DNA from: Epiperipatus broadwayi
Taxonomy: Eukaryota > Onychophora > Udeonychophora > Euonychophora > Peripatidae
Direction: 5' to 3'
Length of the DNA stretch: 64,000 nt
Assembly: GCA_028023455.1 (NCBI GenBank)
Contig: JAQFVV010006274.1
Location: 5,084,001-5,148,000, forward strand
The stretch's first letter is position 1. The number at the start of each line of letters is the position of its first letter. Below the pieces are notes generated by a model. That model was not told the DNA's origin. It was given only the letters and a program-made list of their open reading frames with translations, and did no database searches. The translations under genes were made by a program, and so were the position numbers. This document shows positions 10,651-21,949 of this stretch, piece after piece.

Positions 10651-11117
10651 AAAGTAAAGCACACATATAAGGAAGGACTTCATGGATTACGACTTTGGGA
10701 TGTGACAATGGACTTTCGGTAATGATAGAATCCATTAGGCTATTCTTTTAAGAGAATAAATGTATATATGTATATAAATTGAAGTAGATATTAATAATAA
10801 TAAAATACATCAAGTTAACCAAAGTATGAAAAAAAAAATACTTACAGGTTTATTAGAGTACAAGTTATGGTTAATTAAATGAATAATAATGGTAGATCAA
10901 TTAAGCATCATGATAATGCAATCTGATGTTGACACCACTTATAAAATGTAAGTCCATTGTTATATATTTTGATATGGATATATATAAATAAGAGATTTAT
11001 TTTATATAGCGTGATGTTGTTAAACTATAATAGCAATCGGCATTAAGCCAATGCACATAAATTTTGTGGATGTATGTATGAATATATAAAAAGATGGTGT
11101 AAAAGCTTATAAACAAG
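10651..11117 (+). other. Internal spacer of element copy 2
   Basis: Non-coding spacer between the ORF and the integrase relic. It differs from copy 1 mainly by small indels, such as a 4-base loss near 10779 and an altered stretch near 10930. No domain seen. Confidence 0.45.
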
Positions 11118-11384
11118 TTGTTCAAAGAAAAGGTCAATCAAAGAAATAAAAATGTGAAGACAACTTCACACAAGTTCCAAATTGGGGATCAAGTTTTTAT
11201 AAAAACACCTCATATGAGTAAACCCCAAGAGAGCAAATATCAAAAGTTTTACCATCAATATGAAGGACCTTATACTATCATAAAGCAAACAGGTCCCAAT
11301 GCATTCTGGATAAATATAAAGGGAGACATTAAAGGCACTTACAATGCTAGAGCTTTAAAACCCTATTTTGGTCAAACAAATTAA
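11118..11384 (+). pseudogene. Integrase C-terminal (GPY/F) relic, copy 2
   Basis: Same tail as at 6001-6246: HKFQIGDQVFIKTPH, the YEGPY box and YNARALKPYFGQ at the end. The open frame starts at a TTG codon, not ATG. A one-base indel relative to copy 1 just downstream of 11111 shifts the upstream frame. From the KNVKTTSHKF word onward the two copies appear identical at the protein level. Related to the integrase tail of the large element ending at 58352 (SNARSLKP), so both belong to the same broad gypsy lineage. Confidence 0.75.
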
Positions 11385-12009
11385 TAATGTTTGCCACATT
11401 TTACTTATGTATAAAGTAAAATATTGAAAGAAAAGATCATTTAGAATAGGTAAGGGGGGAAAAAGTTTTCATTTAAAAGTATATGGGTATATATATGTAT
11501 AAGGATGTGTATAAGTAAAAAAAAAGACATTAATTTTCTTTGATGAGGGTATGTTAAGCAATTAAAATTAATTCTTAGGATACCTGAAAACTAAAAACGT
11601 TTTAAGAGTTAATCCATGCTGAATGATGGATGTTCTTATGTTTTGGATAGTTCTCAAAAAAGTCCATGAGTCTTAAAGAAAAGCAGGATGGAGACTACCA
11701 AACAAATATATGTGACATCTATAAAAGATGCACATGACAATAAATCCATCAAAGGAAAATAAATACAAAAGGGAAGAAAAAGAAAGAACCCTATATATAT
11801 ATAAACTTCCTTATCCTTCTGTTTAAAGTGAATAATATTTAATGTAGAGAAAGAGAAAGGGTTAAAAAAATAGAACAAATAATAAGGGTTGATAAAAGCA
11901 GGAAAGAAAAACAAGCTCCACAACTTTATATTTAATGCATACATTGACACACATTAAGTGTCCAAATTTTAATGGTAAATATAAAATTTGAACTTTTTAA
12001 GGGAGGGGG
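11385..12009 (+). other. 3' untranslated part and polypurine tract, copy 2
   Basis: Non-coding sequence matching 6247-6872. It ends with AAGGGAGGGGG at 11999-12009, just before LTR 3. A minus-strand open frame at 11654-11950 is a shadow of AT-rich sequence. Confidence 0.6.
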
Positions 12010-12012
12010 TAA

Positions 12013-13956
12013 TGTGAGAGTACCATATGAGCCTCACCTAAAACAATTTGTGTTTCTTTGTGAATTTAACTGTGCCTATATCGAATCAACAGATATAAAT
12101 AACTTACACCTATCTTAAGCTTTTCATGTATCAGCTATATATATATAGACTAGTTAGTATTAAAAGAATAATTCTAAAAATGAATAATTCTAGTTTATTT
12201 ATACACACACATAAATAAATGTTTCTAACTAATAGTATTTTTTTTTTATTAACTAAAACTTGACATTTGACAAAGCCTTAAGTCAACATTGCATTTTTAT
12301 CAGTTGAAACAAAGGAAATAAACGTTTGGGGTTCATTACAAATTGTATATTTTAAACAATAGAGCGTGATTATGTGATATGCTTGCTGAAATTAATCCAG
12401 TATAAAAACGAACTAATATTGTTATAACAATAATCTTCTATTTAGTTATCAAGGCAAGAACTATGTTTGTAAATTTAAATGTGTTCGAATTTAGAACACA
12501 TTTAAGAAAAATTAAAAAAAGAAGATTCAATATTTTAAAACCTGCTTCAAGTAATTAATTTACTGCCTTTGAATATTATAAAGAACTATAAAAAAATAAT
12601 CATTGTAATTAACAAGGTTATAAAAGTTATCAACGTCTTCGAAATGAGTTTACAAAATATATATTTAAGAAGACAAAAATTTATAAAGATGTTCTTTGGC
12701 TAGACAATTTATGCCAAGGATTTTCTGCTGATGTTTTAAACCTGAACATGTAAATTTATTCCTACTTAATCAATGCCTAAAATATAATTGTCGTAATTCT
12801 CATTTAAAAAGCTGCTTTAATATTGGAGTATTATATTGAAGAAGATGTTAAATATTTTACTACATAAATATTTAAAGAATGAATATCTGGATTGCCTCTT
12901 CGAAGGATGATCAATGAACTTTATGTTTCAACATTCATCATCATTTTATTTCGTCTAAGGAGGGATATAAAACCGCATTCTTTCTCGTCTTGGATTACTT
13001 CATTGTATAATTTAAGAACTCTTAAACTTTGTTTCCTTTGTGGATAATTATATTTACTTAGAAAAATTACTTCGTATATTAAAGTCGGGAACTGATAAAA
13101 TGAACACTTTATTTTTTTTTATTTTATTTAATAAAATTTAGATATTGATGTTTTGATATATACTCTGATGGAAATGACAGCTGACTAAGGTAAATGTTTT
13201 TAAATTATTTCAATTTGGAAGTAAGTTTTATTATATTCCAAATTGAATCTTACATGACAATTAACATAATATATTTTTAAACATACATAACTAATATCAG
13301 AATACATTCTATTATTAATCTAGTGTGAATGGATGTTATCGTATATAAACATACAACACACACTGAATCATTGTAATGACACAATAGGTAGATTTATAAT
13401 GTATCATGTGTATTATTTATTATATGCATGATTTTAAATTATATATATATGTAAATGATTACATTTTTTTTTTTTTTTGAATATTAAATAATTTATTAGT
13501 GTATATAAGCACATATTATAATTCTAAATTTTAATGTTTTTATGTGATAATATTTTGTTTTTTATTACTGATTAAAATGTGTTAAACTTGATTTTAAAAT
13601 TAAACAGGTCTCGTTTGTTTATTTTATTTAGTCGTTTTATAAATCCAATAATTATAAATATACATACTCACGCATATATATGTTAAATCAACTTAATGAT
13701 TTAATATTTATAAAGAAGTTATATATAGCTTATACTAAATTTATCATTACTATAGGCTACTTATGGAAATGCCTGAAGAGAGTCGATTGCAAATTTCTAC
13801 TCTGAGCTTGAATTTGAAGTAACGAGGTTATTAATAGAGGAGTGAATTGGATTGTATTTTAAATCACATCGTCCATGGCATTCTATAAGAAGACTCAAAG
13901 TCCGACTATAGCTAGATGCGACTTCCTCGTGTCCTGAAAAGGATCGTCCCGTTATA
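12013..13956 (+). repeat. LTR 3 of the tandem element
   Basis: Long terminal repeat of 1944 bp. Upstream of the TATA box it mostly shares the variants of LTR 2 (ATATGAGCC start, short AT run, AACTTGACATTTGAC). Downstream it mostly shares those of LTR 1 (CCGCATTC, GGGAACTGATAAAATG, TATATAAACATACAAC). It ends GTTATA and is followed by ATAT. Confidence 0.85.
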
Positions 13957-15870
13957 ATATATATAATGCATTATTAATTAATACGCTCGCCAGATTGTTT
14001 TTACGAGCCAACATTTTATTTATGTTTTAATATAAAAATATGTATTTGTTTAACTCTTAATTTTCTACCAGGAGAAAATCCAGAACTCAAGCTAATTAAC
14101 GCTCTGAAACATTTATTTTATAATTATTTATTAAATTCTGAAAGGGTGACTTATAATTTGTTTTCTATATAACTGCTAATTTTACTTCATTTTTCATACT
14201 CTTAAAATTTCAAATCTTGTATTTAAATATTTCAGCTATTGTAAAATCAATGAAGATGGGATTGTTTTATTTTAAATAGCAGAAAAAGAGATGGGGGGAA
14301 ATCTTAATGTTTCTTTTATTAAATAAAATCTTAACGTATTTGGGAAATTTTAATATTTTACTATTTAGTCACTAAGTAAAATCTCTCTCTCTATATATAT
14401 AACTGCATAGCGTATTATTTGTCTAAATTATGGTATTCAAACTAGGGTCGTTTATTTTAAAAGCAGTAAATCTTATTCAATGTCGTTAGAGACCTTCATT
14501 CGTACTGCGTTCCTGACATTTAGCATATCTTCGTATATATATACTACGTGCTTCTAGTCTTCTAATCTGGGGGTTGCGACAAGTTTGAACCCATAGATTT
14601 CTTCTCATATCTCATTCCGTAGATAGTTGAGCTATCTGGAATCATATTTATTTCGTATAAAATGCCTCTGGCAATGATCCCGTAAGTTTGGCACATGCTA
14701 TACATATTCACTTCGTAGATAAAAGGCCTCTCGCGTCGGTTATACCAGCAAAAGTCTGGGCCACACCATGCCTATCCACTTTTCTCTAAGCATTACCCAA
14801 AAAGGGGGTGTGAGATCTCGTTTTTCATCCAGAAGCACGACCTTTTCCTCTTAGTTATTTTTAGGCTATTATGTCAGCACCGCAAACTTCGTATTATTAT
14901 TATTTCTTTTGCTTCATGACCCAGTTTTAATGCTCTAATATTAAAATTGCGCTCTGCTCAAAATATATATAAATGCCAACTACTTCTATTTTATTAATTA
15001 AGTTTATTTCAATCATATACACTCCCACCGTCGTAATTTATATATCTATATTTAAGAGTATCTATATGCCTTGGGGAAAATAAAGCGTTCATCTTACTAT
15101 CGTTAAAATAATTTTTCATTAAATATTTTGTCATAGTTTCAAATATAATCTTTCAACTGTCTTTTGTTTTATTTTCATGACCTCAATGGCATGAAAATAA
15201 TTTATATCATATGTATAATGAATTTCAGAACACTCCCCTAAATCATATGTTAGTTACCACGTTTCAGAACCGTAAATCAAAGCGTTAATGGCAGTATTAT
15301 GTAATTCTTTCTAATATTCAATTGGCATCTTAATATTAGACCCACCAAAGATGTGTGTTTATTTATAATATATCATTGAGCTAATAAAGAGCATATGAGA
15401 AATAATAGCATGAGTGACACTATGTAATTATCTATCGCTTACTCATTCACGCACACACTAATGTATATAATTAATTTATAAATGTATAATAATTTGTCAG
15501 TATATTAAACTATATTTTATTGTCTAACTTATTTGAGTAGTTCAAATTCCTTTTCCTCCACTTCCACATATTACAGCCATGCTTATGTATATTTTAATAT
15601 AGTCATAGTTAATAGATGTCTCATTGTTTTGCTCAGCTTTGCTAGTCGGCCGGATTAAGATTAATTCTCATGTGCCATCACTATTATGTTATTCATTAGA
15701 TGTTTGATCTGGGGCTTAGAGAGTGGGTTCGAATCCAGGCTGATCCTTGACCTAAATCTCGGACTGGACTGGGTTTGAAGTACATTTTGCGAGTTCCAGC
15801 TCATGTTAGATGGATAAACATGTTTTGACCGGCACAATATATAGTTGCACTCGTGGAAGTGCATTCCCTA
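13957..15870. other. AT-rich region with no gene
   Basis: A moderately less AT-rich block lies at 14440-14890. It holds short GC-richer words but no open frame I can assign. At 15728-15738 the word GGTTCGAATCC is an exact RNA polymerase III B-box. No A-box at the right distance is convincing, so I do not call a tRNA or SINE there. The remainder shows nothing. Confidence 0.4.
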
Positions 15871-16402
15871 ACAGTTAGACATAGTAGACTGGATATCGCG
15901 AGTTTCATAAACAATTAGTAAAATCGCTGTCGCAAAGTTTAATTACCAGTTACATTGTCAATAGAAAACTATTATCACAGCATGAGGCTAAAGTTGATGC
16001 TAATTGTATTTTCTTTTGTGATGAATATGATTTCTTACCACTTCACAAACGAACCGCATATTGTCAAATAGCGATAATGATTAAAATATGTATGAAAAAA
16101 TGTAAAATAAATTACACATAAAAACATACTGTTTTGAATAAAATTAAAGTTAATAGGAAAAGTTTGTCTTGTATCAATTTTTTTCAAATATTTGAAATTT
16201 TTTATTAGTCATACTTTATTTCCTTACTTTTTTTAATGCGAATTTTAAACTAATTTTACCTTGTTGCTTGATTTTATGCGACTTTTGAAAATTACGGAAT
16301 GTATCTCAAATTTTTCAAGATAAAATAAGTCTATTTTTGTGCAATTTTTTTAATGCAGGATTTCTGTGGAACCTATCTACCGCATAAAAAGAGACCCAGA
16401 TG
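15870..16402 (-). mobile_element. Family M DNA transposon, copy A, partial
   Basis: This is a reversed copy of the element at 24312-25296. Its terminus CCGCATAAAAAGAGACCCAG ends at about 16402 next to TA. Going left one finds the same landmarks in reverse order: GGAACCTATCTACCGCAT, TTTTTGTGCAATTTTT, TTGTATCAATTTTTTTCAAA, and GGATATCGCGAG near 15895. The far end is missing or too diverged, so the left boundary is approximate. No transposase is encoded. Confidence 0.75.
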
Positions 16403-16412
16403 TATTTTGTTA

Positions 16413-18540
16413 CTATTTGTAGTGATATTTAAATATGTGTGGTTCTAAACTGGTGGATAACTGATGATAGGTAGGAATGTGAAGATGTCGGTTTGTCTGT
16501 ATTATTTGGATTAGACATTGAAGTTCCGGGAAATGTCTAAGGGTGGCTATTATAAGGTTTGTGGTCTTCTTTTTTTGAAAAATATGTGTTGGGTAGCCCC
16601 AAATCATTGTGTATTGTTGGGCGATTAAGGTATTTTGCAGATATTGATATTGTCTTTCTATTGCATATGAAGAAATTTTTGATGTGAATGTTTTGGAGAA
16701 TTGAATTATGGGAGAATAGTAAATAATCTTAGTGATCACAGCTGGTTGAACAATTGTACATTAGCGTGTATTGAGAGGTATGCTTTTGATAGAGAAGCAG
16801 TGATTCATTCTGCTTTGTCTTTTAACTTGTTCTATATTTTTTGCTTCACTGCCTTCGTCCCCATGTAGAAAGGAAAGCTGAGGAAAGCAGATGGTTTGCC
16901 TTGGAAAATTTGTGTGTATGGTTTACTGGTATATAGTGACCAGGAAGCAGTCTTATTCTGATTAAATTTTAAATAGGTATGTTGATTGAAAGTATTTTCT
17001 GTAATATTGGTATCTGCTTTCTAGATGGAAGGAAGACTATGATATCACCCATATATGCAATGCAGGCTATATGTTGTGATGTGCTTTGGTATCTAGATGC
17101 CTTTGATACTCTGTTGGATTTTGAGTATGAGTGAGTTGATGCAAAAAGTAAATAGCAGTGAGCTGAGTGGAGAACCTTGGGATATGGATTGTGTGGGGAT
17201 GAATGATGAAGAATTTTTGCCATTGAGTGGGATATGGATATCACGAGTATGTAGTAGGTTTGTGAGCAGGTACAGATGAGTTCATGTGATTGTGGTGTCA
17301 GCTAGCATGTTAATTAATGTATTAATGTCAACTGAGTCAAAAGGCATTTCTATATCAAATTGATCTGAAATTGGTGCATACTTTTTCCGGTCCTGAATTT
17401 AGTTTTGTTTTAAATATCTTCGCAGCTTGTGCAGTAGATGATTGCTTTCTTGCAAACTGGCTGTGTGAAATTAGTGATAAAATGTATGTCTCTAGGCTAT
17501 CTTTGAGCACTTTTTCAATTAATTTTAATGGTAAGTGATCCCATTGAGATGGGGCAGAGGTTGGAGAGTGTTGATATGGGGACTCGTTTCTTGTTGAAGG
17601 GAACTATTGCAAATGGGTATAAACCCCGGATATCATGTAGCTTCTGTGATAGGTGATTTACAAGGTCACCCAAGTTTTGGATAGTGAACTGACTGAGATA
17701 TGCAAGGAGGGATTTTGGGATTCCATGTGCTCCTGGGTGACATGTATTAGATATTGTTGCTAGTTTAGTAGCAAATCCTGTGATGTTAAATAAGGTGTGT
17801 GTTTCTCATTTTCCAAAAACATCAGTAATAAATTTGACTGGGTGATATTGTAGCTTTTGTTGAAATGATGATAGATTGTTTTTACCATGTTATTTCCTGA
17901 ATATGTGATCCCCTGATTTGTGAGTGCCATTGGCTCCCTGACAGTAGATAGGATAGTCCAAGGCTCAGCAAATGTATTTCCTTGTCCATGTATGTTGTTG
18001 ACGGAGGCAGATTTTACTTATTGCCAGGATGGTTACAGATGGGTTACTGCATGCTTGAGTAAGCTTGTGCATATGTTGTTGACTGGTGTGTACTGGGTAT
18101 ACTATTGTAATCCGTTTATGTATTTCATCCGCCAAAGCTAGTAGTCTTGAGGACGGGGGGGTTGTAAAGCTTTATATATGTTTCTGAAAAAATAAATTCT
18201 GGGATGACCGTTGGAAGCAGTATTCTAATTGTTTTCCATGTGTAAGTGCAGTTGTTTGGATTTCTGCCAGGTTAATGAACATGGTTTGTGTAGAATGATC
18301 AGAGAAAGGAGATGGGTTGATGTTTAAGCTGATTTGATGGTGTAACATAGATAAATAAAAGCACAGATCAATCCTTGATTATGACAACCATTGTGAAAGA
18401 TAATTGTATTATTTGACAAAACCCTCAGCACTCATAAGTGGTATAGATATTTGATGTAACCATTCTGAAATAAAATCCTGATATTTCATATTAAAATCCC
18501 CAATTAGTATAATTGGATGTGAACTAGAACCAAATAACGA
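16413..18540 (-). pseudogene. Decayed LINE (endonuclease plus RT)
   Basis: Minus-strand non-LTR retrotransposon with many stops and frameshifts. From its 5' side (high coordinates), the APE-type endonuclease C-terminus shows GDFNMKYQDF near 18500, SRIDLCFY near 18380 and SPFSDHSTQ near 18320. The RT follows: PGAHGIP near 17735, FDSVDINTLINML near 17330, and SQGSPLSSLLF near 17170. AYMGDIIVF near 17050 stands where YADD is expected. The C-terminal part continues to 16413. Order and spacing fit one element. Its 5' end is cut near 18541, where the tail of a second LINE sits. The clade is not certain. Confidence 0.75.
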
Positions 18541-18556
18541 GTTTATATTTAATATA

Positions 18557-19660
18557 ATTTTTTTATTTATTTATTTGATTACATCAAAGAAAGAAACCTA
18601 ATAAGCAAAACAAATGCTTTTCATAGGTTTTACAAATATCATACAAATTTTATATAAAGCAATTGACATAATCTTACAATAAACAGCAAATAATAATAAA
18701 TTTATAATAAACAGCAAAATAATACATATGATTAAACAATGAAATATTTATTAAAATAAAAATAGAATACAAAATAAACAATATAAATCAAACATTACAA
18801 ATTATATACAAAATAACCACAAAACATCACTAATGTAATTTTATAGACACAAAAAATATTTTTTCAATTAATTTTTTAACAAATTCATACTTTCTATGTT
18901 CAACATATAACATGGTAATTTATTGAATATCAATGGAATATATACTATTCTCAATCTACACCCGTATTTATTCCTGTACCTAAACATAATGATATATCTA
19001 TTCATAAGGGAACTACTATAATTAGATGCTATATATTTTTTAAATGAATTATTAAAATAATTTTTTTTTATAACTACCATCTGTAACACTTTATCAAAAT
19101 CAAGAAAATCATTAATTTCACCTTCTAAATATGATGTATTCTGCATTAGCTGTAGAAATTTATATTGAAACTTTTTAATCATTTCAAATTTGATGCACTT
19201 GAGAAACTATAAAGTGTAATACCATATCTCAATATAAATTCACACAATGCCTTATAAACCATCTTCAATATATTGTATGGAAGGAAAAAAGACAATCTAT
19301 AAAACATAAAGTAAAAATGTCTAAACCTTTGTAAAAGTTGATTACTATGATGTGACCATGACATTTTGTTATTAATAATAACACCAAGATATTTAATTTT
19401 TTCCATTTCTTCCATTTTCAAGCAATATTCCTCACTCTGAAAACCAATACTAGTATTTGAATGAGTAAAAATATCAAAATTGCCTTTTTTTAGATGAGGT
19501 GAAGATATCAGCATAACTAATTTTTATTAATAATTATACTTTTTAGTGGAACACCAATAAATAATATTATTATAATTAACTTGAAGATTTTTAAGAGCAA
19601 CTTCAAAATTGCAATTTATACTAAGTAAAATAGTATAATCTACATACTGATAAATTAACT
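18557..19660 (-). pseudogene. LINE RT 3' fragment with TAAA-type tail
   Basis: Minus-strand 5'-truncated LINE. It begins at the RT catalytic box, where TATGTAGATTAT (19635-19646) codes YVDY in place of YADD. It continues through two open pieces, 19179-19514 (KYLGVIINNKMSW, SFFLPYNILKMVYKAL) and 18868-19182 (RNKYGCRLRIVYIPLIFNKLP). These are typical of jockey-superclade-like RT C-termini. About 300 bases of 3' untranslated sequence end in AAATAAATAAATAAAAAAAT at about 18557-18576. The tail lies against the truncated endonuclease of the LINE at 16413-18540, suggesting this copy landed there later. Confidence 0.75.
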
Positions 19661-20057
19661 TTTACAATTGCAGGACCAGATGAAATAGATACTAATATAA
19701 TGTTTAATGTGATGATTTAATGACTAAAAGTTACTATAAGTAGATTTGCATCTATATATATATATATATATATATATGATTTTGAATGACTCAAATGGAC
19801 AATCTGGTATTATAAGTAGTCCAGTACCTCCTGAGAGAGATATGTCTCTAGAGCATGCACAGTAACCTTGTACTGAGGGGTCAATATGTGAGACACTATA
19901 GATTTTACTTTCTAGAAGTCCTAGTATATGAAGTTGTGTGATCTTTATCCATTATTATTATTATTATTACTTTATTTATTTATTTATTTTCTAAACAGTT
20001 CTTTTGCTACTTGAGTTTTTGGTTGTATTTTTATTTATTTTAATTTGTTATTTTTAC

Positions 20058-20177
20058 ATTTTTCTTGTTGTCAAGCGTTGGTGGCCTAGCGGTTAGTGTA
20101 GCTGCTTTCCACACAGCTGGCCTGGGTTCATTACCCGGTCAACGTTTTGACATACATATATAAAGATTTTTCTTGTT
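20058..20177 (+). mobile_element. Short tRNA-derived SINE with 12-bp duplications
   Basis: The 12-base word ATTTTTCTTGTT occurs exactly at 20058-20069 and 20166-20177. The 96 bases between (20070-20165) hold a 72-base tRNA-like head and a short tail (CATACATATATAAAG). This is the structure left by LINE-dependent retroposition. The body is very short for a SINE, so it may be a retroposed tRNA-like transcript. Confidence 0.75.
20075..20146 (+). tRNA. tRNA-like head (pseudo-tRNA) of the SINE
   Basis: Length 72, as in many tRNAs. The acceptor ends GCGTTGG and TCAACGT pair with two G-U pairs. The A-box TGGCCTAGCGGTTAG matches the consensus. The B-box GGTTCATTACC has one mismatch. The anticodon arm GCTGC-TTTCCAC-ACAGC would give anticodon TCC (Gly-like) but has a C-A mismatch. 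The overall wording resembles tRNA-Glu/Gly. Given its retroposed context it is probably not a working tRNA gene. Confidence 0.55.
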
Positions 20178-20195
20178 TGGAGTTTTCAAATAATT

Positions 20196-20275
20196 GTTAA
20201 TAATAATAATAATAATGAGGAGAAAAAATAATAATAATAATAATGATGATGATGATAATAATAATCATGTGATTA
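20196..20275. repeat. AAT/GAT microsatellite
   Basis: Runs of AAT with an embedded GAT run. A similar TTA/TTTA run lies at about 19951-19992, and an ATT/ATC run at about 20378-20408 just before the YADD box. Confidence 0.7.
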
Positions 20276-20473
20276 TACTTTGTTATTGAGTCTGTATTTT
20301 TTACATTTAATGATGAATAATGTTTTAGTTATTTTTTATTGCTTTTTGTTGCTTTACATTTATTATATTATAGATATTTTAAAATTATTATTATCATCAT
20401 TATTATTAGTATGCAGATGATACTATTTTACTTAACATAAATTGTAATTTTGAAGTTAGTCTTAAAAATCTTC

Positions 20474-21949
20474 GGTAGTTTTCTATTCTATCGTGTCAGC
20501 CGCTTGATGTCGCTATTTATATGCAAAAGCACATAAATATACAGTTTACATGGTCACCACCTTCTAGGCTTATATATCTATACAAAAGCACAGAAAGAGG
20601 CCATTTAATATGTGGCAGCCGTTTAAATAGTGGCCGTTCTCCTATAGTGTTACACACTTTATCCCAATACTCACAGTTCAATGTTCGCTACAGTATCGTG
20701 TGAGAGTGTCTGGATTTCAGCCTGCCACAACTCTTCAAATATGCATGTCAAAGGAATTAGCTTACATGTCATTTGAGCTACTATTACCTCCTAACAATTG
20801 TCCACCCATCGCCATGTTTCCCTACTCAACATGGAACCTTCAAATCAATTTGTAAAGAGTAAGACCAAGCAAGATTTTGACAAGCTTATGCAAAAAGGTC
20901 ATGTTTTCGTGAGAACATGTCCGCGACAAATAAAATTGCTGATAGGTCGAAAATGGGCCAACTGCCGTCCAGAGAAGCTGGCCTGCACGAGGAATTTATT
21001 AATTCTACTGTAATAGAATCTTTGCAATAAGGTAGGTCAATTGATAAAGTTTTAATTCTTGCGGATGTGAAAAAGGAATACCCCTCTGGCCTACATTGCA
21101 AGACTAAGATTTGACTTTTTGGGGCCACTTAAAGTTAAAATGAGTTTTGAAATTTGATGGTAGAGTCAAATTGTTCTTGATTAAATTACAGAAATTGATG
21201 AAGAAAATCGGAATGAATTACGTTAAGCCTTCAGACAAAAAAAGAAGAATGTATGACTGTGAATATCCTCATAATTATATCCAGTTTTGAAATTTGATGG
21301 TAGAGTCAAATTGTTCTTGACTAAATTACAGAAATTGATGAAGGAAATCGGAATGAATTACGTTAAGCCTTCAGACAAAAAAAGAATGTATGACTGTGAA
21401 TATTCTCGTAATTCTATCCAGAGACCAAAAGAAATTATCCAAATACCGAATACATTTACTAATTAATCTTGAAATACTCAACCAAAAAGTAATAATAAAA
21501 AAAAAACAGATCGAGTTGGAAATTATTAATTGTTCTCAATAGGTGTGCCATTAATATCCATACGCATATTATCTTTCAAAGATAGCTATTGTAAGAAATC
21601 AATCATAATAATTTTTTTTTTCCTTTTCAAAAATGATTTGAAAAAGTAAAAGACAGTTCAGTAATTAAAGCATTATGAGCATCATTTTTTGGCAACCACG
21701 ATATAGTTGTAAAGTTTGTGGGGGAGAAAAGTTTGGCACATGGCAAATTCTACTATAATAGATTATTTGCAATAATGTGTGTTGATGTAAAATTGTTCCA
21801 ATAAACGTTATTAAGGAAATTAATAAATTACGTTAACCCATATGATTCTTATTCTTTCACAAAGAACGGGGTGGACCCGGTAATGTTATATGTATGTGTT
21901 TTTACTTAGCATCAACGCAATCAAGTGGCTGACATGATAGAACACTACC
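20474..21949. mobile_element. 1476-bp TIR element in LINE
   Basis: The ends are inverted: GGTAGTTTTCTATTCTATCG at the left, and at the right the complement of GGTAGTGTTCTATCATGTCA, both leading into TCAGCCRCTTGAT. TTC flanks both sides (20471-20473 and 21950-21952), and the related minus-strand LINE shows the uninterrupted TCTTCAA at this place. A 3-bp duplication with GG-initial TIRs fits PIF/Harbinger best, but this is not certain. No transposase is present; the open frames at 20521, 20798 and 20886 are short and unlike known proteins. So it is a non-autonomous element. Confidence 0.75.
21143..21419. repeat. 140-bp tandem duplication in TIR element
   Basis: 21143-21282 and 21283-21419 are two copies beginning AGTTTTGAAATTTGATGGTA, differing by a handful of bases and a 3-base indel (AAAGAAGAATG against AAAGAATG). 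Confidence 0.8.

Larger units (their letters stand above)
1731..13956 (+). mobile_element. Tandem non-autonomous gypsy-type LTR element
   Basis: Three LTRs of about 1.95 kb alternate with two internal regions of about 3.19 kb, all in the same orientation. Each LTR begins TGTGAGAGTACC and ends CCCGTTATA. The unit is flanked by ATAT at 1727-1730 and 13957-13960, consistent with a 4-bp target duplication, though the site is simple AT sequence. Each internal region has a primer-binding-site-like TGGCGCCC, one long ORF, a short integrase C-terminal relic and a purine tract before the next LTR. Protease, RT, RNase H and integrase core are absent from both copies, so the family must be mobilised in trans. 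The shared middle LTR suggests unequal LTR recombination or insertion of a ready-made tandem. Confidence 0.85.

Noticed and set aside
15728-15738. Exact pol III B-box GGTTCGAATCC
   Set aside because: No A-box at a tRNA-like distance and no pairing ends were found; a single 11-base match can occur by chance.
16413-18540. Plus-strand ORFs at 17097-17279 and 17920-18141
   Set aside because: They are antisense to the LINE endonuclease-RT relic and lack motifs.
20886-21128. Overlapping ORFs inside the TIR element as a transposase
   Set aside because: Both strands have short frames of similar length and neither shows DDE or zinc-finger motifs.
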